A stretch of DNA of 64,000 bases from Flavobacterium phragmitis (GTDB lineage: Bacteria; Bacteroidota; Bacteroidia; Flavobacteriales; Flavobacteriaceae), in assembly GCF_900112575.1 (NCBI RefSeq), contig NZ_FOMH01000010.1, forward strand, positions 251,988 through 315,987. The letters are read 5' to 3'. Shown piece by piece: positions 57,201-64,000 of this stretch (within the stretch, counting starts at the first letter, position 1; the number at the start of each line of letters is the position of its first letter). The translations under genes and the position numbers were made by a program. The notes under the pieces were generated by a model. The model did not search any database. It worked only from the letters and a program-made list of their open reading frames with translations, and had not been told where the DNA came from.

Positions 57201-57316
57201 ACCCCGGTTATAATCCCTGTTAAAACTATCTTTTGATTATTCTGAGCAAGGATTTTAGCAGGTAACAAAGTAAATACTGCAAAACATAACATTATTTTAA
57301 GCTGTATAAATCTCAT
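54293..57316 (-). CDS. xusC: SusC-like TonB-dependent transporter (XusC position)
   Basis: A 1,007-residue outer-membrane importer of the RagA type. The regulatory domain (about 30-105) is followed by a plug that departs from the usual NEVVVVGYG segment. Instead it reads QVQIAFKKEDAQNLMGGISY, then LVLVDGVPREASS and QITFLKGASAATLYGSRAA. The barrel ends YFNLGLKALF. The missing VVVGYG stretch suggests a diverged TonB-box region compared with the other SusC proteins here. It is the second SusC of the tandem array. Confidence 0.92.
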   Translation of the reverse strand: MRFIQLKIMLCFAVFTLLPAKILAQNNQKIVLTGIITGVEGKPIENATLSSTQDNVSITTDAAGSYYITVTPDADLQVQAEGYQSLSIKASVGIEDISLKSITVDQVQIAFKKEDAQNLMGGISYINVPEIISKNYTTYSLDGAQALVGGFNGSLWGMGGYLVLVDGVPREASSVLSTEIEQITFLKGASAATLYGSRAAKGVVYITTKKGKIQKQQITSRLDNGVFIPKSLPKYLGSAEYMQYYNQARANDGLDPLYTDETIYNFASGKNPYRYPNVNYYAPEYVKKFYFNYDANVEITGGNKVARYFTNVNFMSQQDPLQEFGEAANNNMNRFNIRGNVDLSINDRISATIGANAIYSNTRGVNTNYWQNAATLRPHLFSPLLPISMIEPGDAATLALANSSNYIIDNQYLLGGTQLNPTNPFATIYAGGYNTFTSRQFQFNTGVDVKLGDLLDGLSFHTNFAVDYATSYNQSYNNVYATYEANWNTYAGFDQIGSLTKYGKDAKSGVQNISNSAFAQTVAFSGQFDYVKKINEQHNFSAMLIASGFQQSQSAVYHKTSNANLGLNLAYNFDQKYFAEFNGAFVHSAKFAEGNREAFSPTMSLGWKLSNEDFIKNIKSIDNLKVTASAGILNTDLDVNNYYLYQSIYTQTDGAWFSWRDGALNRSTDSRRGENLNLTFAKRKEITFGLEGSFFNRLITLNTNFFINKLEGNIIQAASLYPNYYTTGWPNTSFIPYINYNDDKRTGLDFDLRFNKKAGAVDLTLGFTGTYLNTEASKRAELYEDSYQNRQGKPLDALWGLKSDGFFRDAADIQNSPSQTFGQVKPGDIKYKDQNGDGIIDMKDEVYLGKAGWNGAPLTFGINFTAKWNNFTFFAIVTGQTGAYGMKNNSYYWIDGEDKYSINVRNSWTEETKDTATFPRLTSLNSDNNYRSSDFWIYSTNRIDLSKVQITYDFPKKALNQTFFNGLSVYALGADLLTLAKEREYMELNIGSAPQNRYFNLGLKALF

Positions 57317-57355
57317 TATTCTATATTTTTTTAGTTTATTAAAACAGTCTATGAA

Positions 57356-59245
57356 TTACCATCCTGGGTTCTGCGGGAACTCCACATACATATTCACGTC
57401 TGCATTTTTTAATGGCAGCCAATAATGTTTTTCAGAAAATTTTCTCTCCAATATCACGACTTCACGAATATTAAGCACTTTATTCTGGCTTGGGTTATTT
57501 ACATCTAATGTACCAGCACGGTCAAATTCAATTGATTTTTTCAAGGTGTATGGACTGTCAATTAAAAGCAGCCAACGACGTAAGTCATTAAAACGATGTC
57601 CCTCAAAACTTAATTCGACAGCACGTTCACGTCTAACCTCACCCATAAATGCATCTAAACCTGATGTAAACACACCAGCAACATGACCAACACCAGCTCT
57701 GTCGCGAATAACATTTATTGCATCAAGAGCCGTTTTGGAGAAACCTGGATCTTTACCCGAAGCACCACCATAACCTACTGCTGCCGCTTCTGCATACATG
57801 ATATAAATATCCGACAAACGCATCCAAGGAAGATGGATATTAAGATTGTTTCCATAACCAAAGCCATCATCAAATTTATTGGCTGTTCTAGGAATAAATT
57901 TATACAACAGATATCCCGTTCTACTTCCAGAGCTTATATTCCTATAACTTCCGTTAGTATAAAGATTAGCATATCTATTCTGCTCTTCGTTGGAAGGCAT
58001 AGACCCTGTAACGCATTTTACACCATCATAGACAATATCATTATAAAAACGTGGATCTCTGCCTTTCCAAGGATATTGTGGATCGTAACCAGAATCCGGG
58101 TCTGCTTTTGTAATATCCTTAATTGGCATTCCATTTGCCATTCCGTAATTATCCACATAATTTGCAGTTGGCAGAAACTTCACATCACCATCACAAATTT
58201 GTGGTGCTGGCTGATATTGTTTTGAAGTTCCCCAGTTCGATCCGTTTGCTCCATAATAAGGGCCTCTAAAAATAGCTTCTGTAGAACCAGGCATTCTCCA
58301 GTTACCACCAGTTGTGTAAAAATTATCGCTGTATTTGTTAAATGGAACAAGTTTGTATTGAGATGAACCGCTTTCTGTTATAGTAAGCAGTTCGGCAAAT
58401 GCCTTTGCCGCTTTTTTACAGTATTCGGCATCATAACCTGAATTACCCTTAGACACTTTATTCATTAAAGGGCTTCCGGCCCACAGATAATTTTTACCTA
58501 AATAACCGAGAGCCATTATTTTATTAATACGCAGCTCATTTTTCCCTAAGGTTCTTTTTCCAATGGTAGTATCATCCCAATTAACTGGCAACAAATCTGC
58601 TGCTTCTCTAAAATCACTTGCCGCTTTATCTGCACATTCCTGGTAAGTAAGTCTAGGCAGTTTTAGTGGCTGATCACTTGGAAGAACCGTATCGATATAA
58701 GGAAGACCTCCAAAGTACTGCATAAATTGAAAGTGAAACCAGCCTCTAAAAAATAAAAGCTGCCCTTTGATCATTTTCTTTTCTTCCTCAGTGTACTCCG
58801 TCATTTTATCGATATTGGCTAATCCGATGTTGGCTTTACGTATGCCAGCCCATCCTAGTGTCCACATATCTTTGGCAAAACGGTCATTATTGGTACTTAC
58901 ATTTCTTCTGTTCATCCAGCCTGCCTGCCATCCGTCAAATTCAGACTGCCATCCCCAAAAGTCTCCTTTATCAATTTTACATACAAAATGAAAATCACGA
59001 GCCGTAGACTGAATTTCGTCTTCTCCCCAATTCCATGAATTCGTCCAATAAGCATTTGTAAAATCAGGAATACATTGGTATAATTCTTCGGTGAAGCCTT
59101 GAAAGTTTTCAAAATTTTTGAATGCCTCTTCAGAAGAAATATCAGAATCAGATGATTTTTCAAGATAATCCTCACAAGATCCCGAAATTAAAAGCACACT
59201 TAAAACAATGCTGTACTTTACTATATTATTTATATATTTTTTCAT
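57356..59245 (-). CDS. xusB: SusD-like xylan-binding lipoprotein (XusB position)
   Basis: A SusD/RagB lipoprotein of about 629 residues. The ATG at 59245 gives MKKYINNIVKYSIVLSVLL with lipobox SGSC (Cys24); the frame from 59278 would overlap susC and bury the signal peptide. Seen are KGQLLFFRGWFHFQFMQYFGG, LPWMRLSDIYIMYAEAAAVGYGG and RRERAVELSFEGHRFNDLRRW. It is rich in tryptophan near the N-terminus (WTNSWNWGEDE, FWGWQSEFDGWQ), plausible for stacking on sugar rings. It follows its SusC by 10 nt. Confidence 0.93.
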   Translation of the reverse strand: MKKYINNIVKYSIVLSVLLISGSCEDYLEKSSDSDISSEEAFKNFENFQGFTEELYQCIPDFTNAYWTNSWNWGEDEIQSTARDFHFVCKIDKGDFWGWQSEFDGWQAGWMNRRNVSTNNDRFAKDMWTLGWAGIRKANIGLANIDKMTEYTEEEKKMIKGQLLFFRGWFHFQFMQYFGGLPYIDTVLPSDQPLKLPRLTYQECADKAASDFREAADLLPVNWDDTTIGKRTLGKNELRINKIMALGYLGKNYLWAGSPLMNKVSKGNSGYDAEYCKKAAKAFAELLTITESGSSQYKLVPFNKYSDNFYTTGGNWRMPGSTEAIFRGPYYGANGSNWGTSKQYQPAPQICDGDVKFLPTANYVDNYGMANGMPIKDITKADPDSGYDPQYPWKGRDPRFYNDIVYDGVKCVTGSMPSNEEQNRYANLYTNGSYRNISSGSRTGYLLYKFIPRTANKFDDGFGYGNNLNIHLPWMRLSDIYIMYAEAAAVGYGGASGKDPGFSKTALDAINVIRDRAGVGHVAGVFTSGLDAFMGEVRRERAVELSFEGHRFNDLRRWLLLIDSPYTLKKSIEFDRAGTLDVNNPSQNKVLNIREVVILERKFSEKHYWLPLKNADVNMYVEFPQNPGW

Positions 59246-59255
59246 AGTTCTCAGT

Positions 59256-62200
59256 TTAAAATATGATATTGGCTCCAAGATTAAATCGTTTTACAGTTGG
59301 ATAAGCTCCTTGTGATGCCCATCCGGTTCCGGCAAAATTTGATTCCCTGTCATCAGGCATTTTTGTCCATAAATACAGGTTGTTTCCGTTTACATACACT
59401 CGAAGGCTTTGAAGTCCTACAGATTTTACCCATTTTGATGTCCCGTCAAATGTATAGGCAATCTCTGCATTCTTTAAACGAAGGTAAGAACCATCATACA
59501 TGTATCTGCTTCCATTGTTAAAACCGCTTGCAGTTGATAGCCAGCGAGGCATAGGAGAATCTGCGTTTGTATTATCTGATGACCAGAAAGATCCCTGATC
59601 GTAAACCACGTGATTCTGTTCAGATAAACTGGTTAAAACGACTTGTCTGGTAACATTGCTTACGCCGTAAAACTGTACAAATGCGCTAAAACCTTTCCAG
59701 TTTATTCCGAAAGTCGTATTGTAAGTATTTTGAGGAGTTCCCGAGTATCCAAACGGAATATTATCTTTAGCATCGATAACACCATCGGCATTAAAATCCA
59801 ATATGTTATAATTCCCTGGAAGTTTTTGTCCATCATTTGTGCTATGTATGGTGCTTGCGTATAATTCATCCCACGTATTGTAGTATCCATTGCTTACATA
59901 CGAATAACTCTGTCCTATTGCTTTTCCTTCCCCTTTTTGGTAATCAGGCAGTAATTCGGGATTATCTGCACTTATGATTTTGTTTTTTGCATGTGTCATA
60001 CTGGTATTTAACCAAAGATTAAGACCATTCCCAAAAGTATAATTGAACTTAAGTTCTAGTTCATAACCTCTATTCTGAACCTGTCCTAGATTCGCAACCG
60101 GGGCAACCGCACCGTAATAAGAAGGGATTGCTCTTCTAAGCCCGTCCAATAAAATATCTCTTCGATCTTCACGATACAAATCGAAAGTTCCGGAAACCAA
60201 TCCTTTAAAAAATCCAAAGTCAACTCCGATATCACTTTTTTTCGCTACTTCCCAATGCACATCAGGATTACCTACTGAAGCTTCTTTATACCATGTATAC
60301 GGGCTTGATTCTGCTGTTTCTCCTGTTGTCCCAAGTAATGCATTACCTCCATATGCCCACTGCGACATATACAACCATCTTCCGTTAACGTTATCATCAC
60401 CAATTTCTCCATAGGTAGCACGGATTTTTAATAAATCCATAAATGATGCAGTGCTTTTCATGAAGTTTTCTTTGGTCACAATCCAGCTTACCCCTCCGGA
60501 AGAGAAAAATGCAAAACGATTGTCTTTATCAAATTTCTCAGATCCATTGTAGGCTCCATTATATTCAATAAAATATTTATCAGCGTAGTTATAAGTTGTA
60601 CGGAAAACCCAATCTTCTCTGAAATGCGGAATCTCACTTCCTGTAGCAGTCTGGTATCTATTAAAAAGTCCTAGAACACCAATATCATGCTTCTGCGCAA
60701 TTTTTGTGTGATAATTTAATTGTAGCTGATAGAAAAGGTTTCGGGCTGAAGCATTATTATTTACGCTCCCTGCACTCGGAGACCATTTAATGCCTTCCTG
60801 AAAATCGAATCTGTTGTTAAAGTCAAAACTATTCTTGTACAATACCAATCCAGTATTTGGATCTATCCATTTCTGCTGCACATCATTATACAAATCGTTT
60901 ACCCCTCTGTTGTTTTCCACAAAAGTGTTGTCAAGGGCAATCATTCCTTTAAAACTAAGTCCTTTTAGCACGCTATCCAAATTCTGCTCAAGTGTAAAAT
61001 CTGTATTTAACCTGGTTGTAGTTACATACTGAACCCCGCTTATCGCTAAATTCAGCACAGAGTTAGATGCTTTACCCTGATTAGGAGCATAGTATCCCCA
61101 AGAACCATCAGAATAATATGGAAGAAACACATCCGGAGCAGTAGAATAAGCAGCATCCCACATTGGATATTCGCTTCCAGAAGCACCCCACGGACTTTTT
61201 TTAACTCCATGAGAACCTGCAAGTCCAACTTTAAAAACAGTGCTTGGCGTGATTTGAAAATCCAGATTACTTCTCACATTTAAACGATTGTAACCATATC
61301 CTGCATCATAGCCTCTGTTATTATTGTATTTTCTAAATAAATCTCCCTCACTGACAAAATCTGCACTGGCAAAATACTTAACATATTTGGTTCCACCGCT
61401 TACATTTAGACTGGCATTATAAGACATTGCATAATCTTTAAACAGCGTTTTTTGCCAATCCACATTCGGATAACGTTCCGCTTCAGCAGTGTTGGCTGGA
61501 AATCTGTATTTATCAATTATTGCCTGCGGGAGATAATCATTCCAGCTAGAAGGACTCAGAGCTAATTCATATTCAATTGCCCTATTTTTAACGATAAGAG
61601 CATCATAAGCATCTAATTTCGCTGGTAGCTCGGACGGAACTTTTACTGTAGTATTAAAAGTAGTTCTGATTAAAGCTGCTCCAGAGCGTCCGCGTTTGGT
61701 AGTAATAAGGATAACACCATTTGCTCCTCTTACCCCATAAACCGCAGTAGCCGAGGCATCCTTTAATACCGAAACAGATTCTACTGATGTAATCTCCACA
61801 CTATTCATTGGTCTTTCTACCCCATCCACCAAAATAAGCGGCTGTGCATTATTCCAAGTACTTGCTCCACGAATAAAAAGCTGCGGATCCTCCTCACCCG
61901 GCATACCAGTACTGGCAGAAGTAATTAACCCGGGAACATTACCCGTTAAGGCGGCACCTATGCTGTTTACCCCTCCCGCTCTTTCCAAAGTTTTTCCAGA
62001 AACCTGTGCAATTGAGGCAACCAAACTGGCTTTTTTCTGTTTTCCATATCCTACAATAATTACCTCACCTAAATCTGTTTGATCTTGGTTCATTACTGCA
62101 TTAATTTCAGATTTACCTTCTACGGCTATCTCCAAGGGTTTATACCCTACACTTGTAAAGACCAAAATGGCTTTTGATGATGGAACTTTTATTAAATACT

Positions 62201-62456
62201 TTCCGTCTATGTCAGTAACGGCAACCGCATTAGGCACATTTTTTACAGCAACATTTACTCCTGGAATTCCTAAATGATCATTTCCTGAAGTTACACGTCC
62301 TGTGATTATTATTTCTTGATTAGTCTGGAATACTACTTTTCGCAAAGGCTCCGCTTTCTCGGCTGCCTGCAAGGTACCTGCAAACAAAAACTGAAACAAA
62401 ACTCCCAAAGGCAGATATTTCAAGCCATTAAAAATTTTACATAATTTTATTCTCAT
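59256..62456 (-). CDS. xusA: SusC-like TonB-dependent transporter (XusA position)
   Basis: The 1,066-residue first SusC of the tandem array and first gene of the right xylan operon. Behind an N-terminal signal (to AGTLQA) is the carboxypeptidase-regulatory-like domain (about 50-125), then GEVIIVGYGKQKKASLVASI. The plug has LILVDGVERPMNSVEI and VSVLKDASATAVYGVRGANG, and the barrel ends FNLGANIIF. By synteny with the xus core it imports xylan oligosaccharides together with the next SusD. It is driven by a promoter overlapping the proximal operator, with a leader of about 250 nt. Confidence 0.95.
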   Translation of the reverse strand: MRIKLCKIFNGLKYLPLGVLFQFLFAGTLQAAEKAEPLRKVVFQTNQEIIITGRVTSGNDHLGIPGVNVAVKNVPNAVAVTDIDGKYLIKVPSSKAILVFTSVGYKPLEIAVEGKSEINAVMNQDQTDLGEVIIVGYGKQKKASLVASIAQVSGKTLERAGGVNSIGAALTGNVPGLITSASTGMPGEEDPQLFIRGASTWNNAQPLILVDGVERPMNSVEITSVESVSVLKDASATAVYGVRGANGVILITTKRGRSGAALIRTTFNTTVKVPSELPAKLDAYDALIVKNRAIEYELALSPSSWNDYLPQAIIDKYRFPANTAEAERYPNVDWQKTLFKDYAMSYNASLNVSGGTKYVKYFASADFVSEGDLFRKYNNNRGYDAGYGYNRLNVRSNLDFQITPSTVFKVGLAGSHGVKKSPWGASGSEYPMWDAAYSTAPDVFLPYYSDGSWGYYAPNQGKASNSVLNLAISGVQYVTTTRLNTDFTLEQNLDSVLKGLSFKGMIALDNTFVENNRGVNDLYNDVQQKWIDPNTGLVLYKNSFDFNNRFDFQEGIKWSPSAGSVNNNASARNLFYQLQLNYHTKIAQKHDIGVLGLFNRYQTATGSEIPHFREDWVFRTTYNYADKYFIEYNGAYNGSEKFDKDNRFAFFSSGGVSWIVTKENFMKSTASFMDLLKIRATYGEIGDDNVNGRWLYMSQWAYGGNALLGTTGETAESSPYTWYKEASVGNPDVHWEVAKKSDIGVDFGFFKGLVSGTFDLYREDRRDILLDGLRRAIPSYYGAVAPVANLGQVQNRGYELELKFNYTFGNGLNLWLNTSMTHAKNKIISADNPELLPDYQKGEGKAIGQSYSYVSNGYYNTWDELYASTIHSTNDGQKLPGNYNILDFNADGVIDAKDNIPFGYSGTPQNTYNTTFGINWKGFSAFVQFYGVSNVTRQVVLTSLSEQNHVVYDQGSFWSSDNTNADSPMPRWLSTASGFNNGSRYMYDGSYLRLKNAEIAYTFDGTSKWVKSVGLQSLRVYVNGNNLYLWTKMPDDRESNFAGTGWASQGAYPTVKRFNLGANIIF

Positions 62457-62498
62457 ATTAATTAAGATGTTTGAACTAATTATTTATTTATCTCTTTT

Positions 62499-62579
62499 TT
62501 AATTGATAAGCAGCATAAATACGAGGAAAGCTATCCTGTGGAACAATAAGAAGCTGCCTATAATTAGTACTGTGTTCAT
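62499..62579 (-). other. Possible 26-codon hydrophobic leader ORF
   Basis: An ATG at 62579 opens a 26-codon frame ending TAA at 62499, 42 nt before xusA. The peptide is a single hydrophobic helix (MNTVLIIGSFLLFHRIAF...). It lies in the long leader of the xus transcript. Chance is a serious alternative. Confidence 0.22.
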
Positions 62580-62714
62580 GTTGAGTTGTGATTCATCATT
62601 TGTTGTTTTAAAAAAGTGGTTAGTAAGTTTTTTTTTGGATATAATATGACTCCACTATTTTATTAGCGAAATCTTTTGTTTGTTTTTGTGAAATGAATGT
62701 GAATTCTATGTTAA

Positions 62715-62744
62715 CAAAAATATGTAAAAATTCGACATACACAA
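62715..62744 (-). promoter_or_regulatory. Promoter of the right xylan (xus) operon
   Basis: On the minus strand TTG (62744-62742), a 19-bp spacer, then TATTTTTG (62722-62715), a full match to the Bacteroidota TTG-N19-TAnnTTTG pattern. The -33 TTG falls inside the operator centred at 62746.5. Confidence 0.78.
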
Positions 62745-62755
62745 CCGATTGCTTA
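62738..62755. promoter_or_regulatory. Proximal CG-centred operator, xus operon
   Basis: On the minus strand it contains CAATCGGTTGT, the 11-mer common to all four sites. The palindrome is weaker here (6 of 9 arm positions, centre 62746.5). It covers the -33 element, as at the left xylan operon. Confidence 0.68.
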
Positions 62756-63038
62756 AAATTTTATTGACAATATCAAAAAAAAACAGGTGTATAAAAACAT
62801 ATTAAATATATTTTATCTTAAATAATTAAGTATAATTCAATTTTAAAAGTGTTTTGACGAATATCAGTATAGTTTTTTCAGTTTAATCTTTAAATCACTA
62901 ACAATTGTATATTTAACACTTAATAAAAAATATAATAGAAATCATAATCGTATTATGAGAAAAGAACCATAAAATCAACGTTTTAGTAATTTCAAGTACT
63001 ATATAACTTGTAAGTAAAACATGTTTCACTAGAACAAA

Positions 63039-63056
63039 AAAACAACCGATTGTATT
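63039..63056. promoter_or_regulatory. Distal CG-centred operator, xus operon
   Basis: AAAACAACCGATTGTATT, palindromic in 7 of 9 arm positions, centre 63047.5, lies 301 bp upstream of the proximal copy. No matching -7 box is nearby. The remaining bases of 62457-63193 are AT-rich without a supported gene other than the possible leader ORF. Confidence 0.68.
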
Positions 63057-63193
63057 TTTATATCCAAACAGTATGATTGCAATAGATTTGAATTGATATT
63101 CCTTTTTTAAAATGTTAAAAAATTTAACTTATAAAAAATATACAAGCATAAATTAATAAGCTAGGGTTCTCTTTAATCTCTAAAATCTATGGC

Positions 63194-63224
63194 ATAAAAA
63201 AACCGGTTCTAATTTTAGAACCGG
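63194..63224 (-). terminator. Terminator of the GH97 gene
   Basis: CCGGTTCTA (63203-63211) pairs with TAGAACCGG (63216-63224) around a 4-nt loop, and the minus strand continues into TTTTTTTAT. It lies 32 nt after the GH97 stop codon and isolates it from the xus operon. Confidence 0.9.
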
Positions 63225-63256
63225 CGTGGATTACATGGATTATATTAAATCTTCCT

Positions 63257-64000
63257 TTAATTTGTAATTACCATTCCGCCATTATGAGGAATTTTTATTT
63301 CAACTTCTTTGTTTTTATTTATTTTAAACGAAGTAACTTTTCCATTTAATTGCTCATCATCGCTGTAGTAATTAATTTTTGTATCAAAATTCAACATATC
63401 CAATTTTACTTTTGTTTTCAATGTTTTATTCTCAGCATTAATTCCGGCTATAAACCACTTTGTTCCTTTTCTTCTGGCCAATAAAACATATTTGCCTGGA
63501 TATCCCTCTAGAAAATGAACCTCATCCCATACTGTAGGCACCTCTTTCATAAATTTTAAAGCCCAATCTGGAGCATCATTCAAATTATTGGGTGCTAATG
63601 CAAAATGCTGTACGCCGCTTTGAAAAAGAACAGAAGTAGCAAGGGCAAATACATCAGAGGTCATTCTCTTTGAGCCTTTGTTTGGAATATTATCACTGTT
63701 ATAGAATTTATTTAAGGCACTTCCTCCAAAATCCATACTTCCCACCGTATTCCTTATAAACGTATGGGTTGCCGCACTTACTGCTTCGTTGTCACAGCTT
63801 TGCTGACCGAAGTGTAAATTCTCGCTTGCCAAAACAGCTTCACTCGAAGCAAAGTTAGGATACATGCGCTCCCAACCACGTGGTAAAGTACATCCATGAA
63901 AAATGACCATAATTCCAAAATCATTGGCATCCGTCAAAATATCTTCATACAGTTTCATGGTCACCTGTTTGTCCCCTCCGAAAAAATCCACTTTAATGCC
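63257..64000 (-). CDS. GH97 family glycosidase, C-terminal part (5' end off window)
   Basis: The frame enters at the right edge (first codons GIKVDFFGGD) and ends at 63257, leaving about 247 residues. It shows the GH97 barrel motif FHGCTLPRGWERMYPN, then SENLHFG and the C-terminal beta-sandwich (FIAGINAENKTLKTKVKLDML). The aspartate in KVDFFGGD sits where retaining GH97 enzymes of the alpha-galactosidase branch carry their nucleophile, whereas inverting SusB-type alpha-glucosidases use a glutamate base elsewhere. That makes a retaining enzyme likelier. The start at a GTG within the window is not real. A role in removing alpha-linked side sugars from xylan is inferred from location. Confidence 0.88.
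   Translation of the reverse strand, partial: GIKVDFFGGDKQVTMKLYEDILTDANDFGIMVIFHGCTLPRGWERMYPNFASSEAVLASENLHFGQQSCDNEAVSAATHTFIRNTVGSMDFGGSALNKFYNSDNIPNKGSKRMTSDVFALATSVLFQSGVQHFALAPNNLNDAPDWALKFMKEVPTVWDEVHFLEGYPGKYVLLARRKGTKWFIAGINAENKTLKTKVKLDMLNFDTKINYYSDDEQLNGKVTSFKINKNKEVEIKIPHNGGMVITN

Overview
The window looks like a chromosome segment of a Flavobacterium-type member of the Bacteroidota. The DNA is AT-rich. Promoters show the Bacteroidota -7 element TAnnTTTG, Shine-Dalgarno sites are weak, lipoproteins are numerous, and SusC/SusD pairs alternate with CAZymes. This assignment comes from gene content and is inferred, not searched.

Positions 1-20621 (minus strand) are a pectin utilisation operon. 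It reads, in order of transcription: a small lipoprotein, SusC, SusD, a DUF4957-type surface binding lipoprotein, GH43, GH105, GH28 and CE8. Last comes a giant enzyme fusing a CE8 pectin methylesterase to a PL1 pectate lyase, which runs off the left edge. Its hybrid two-component regulator (20901-25235) lies just upstream with its own terminator. Divergent to the regulator is a GH3 enzyme, followed by a 27-codon remnant of a sodium/solute symporter.

Positions 28522-39900 are a mixed segment: tRNA-Ser(UGA), a stand-alone lipoamide dehydrogenase, a TetR regulator and a GNAT acetyltransferase. Then comes a tight five-gene operon (SDR, DUF2147, two small membrane proteins, AraC), a Crp/Fnr-type regulator with an aldo/keto reductase, a CPBP protease and a DHA2-type drug exporter. 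Two sets of repeated operator-like sites tie this segment together. One pair flanks the tetR gene. The other is a pair of reverse-complementary 16-bp palindromes at identical distance from two -7 boxes.

Positions 39846-64000 (minus strand) are a xylan utilisation locus in two transcription units. The right-hand unit is SusC-SusD-SusC-SusD-binding lipoprotein-GH10, the same order as the xus core known from Prevotella and Bacteroides. The left-hand unit is SusC-SusD-GH43-GH8-CE1-CE1. A GH97 enzyme enters from the right edge. Each unit has a promoter whose -33 element lies inside a CG-centred quasi-palindrome. A second copy of that quasi-palindrome sits 300 or 301 bp further upstream. This suggests both xylan operons are governed by one LacI-like repressor acting by DNA looping, although no such gene is in the window.

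The logic of both loci is the same. Surface SusCD complexes and binding lipoproteins capture polymer cut by secreted enzymes. Oligosaccharides enter the periplasm, where GH105, GH28, CE8, GH43, GH8, GH3 and GH97 trim them. The pectin locus senses its ligand through the hybrid two-component system; the xylan locus appears to use the looped operator pair.
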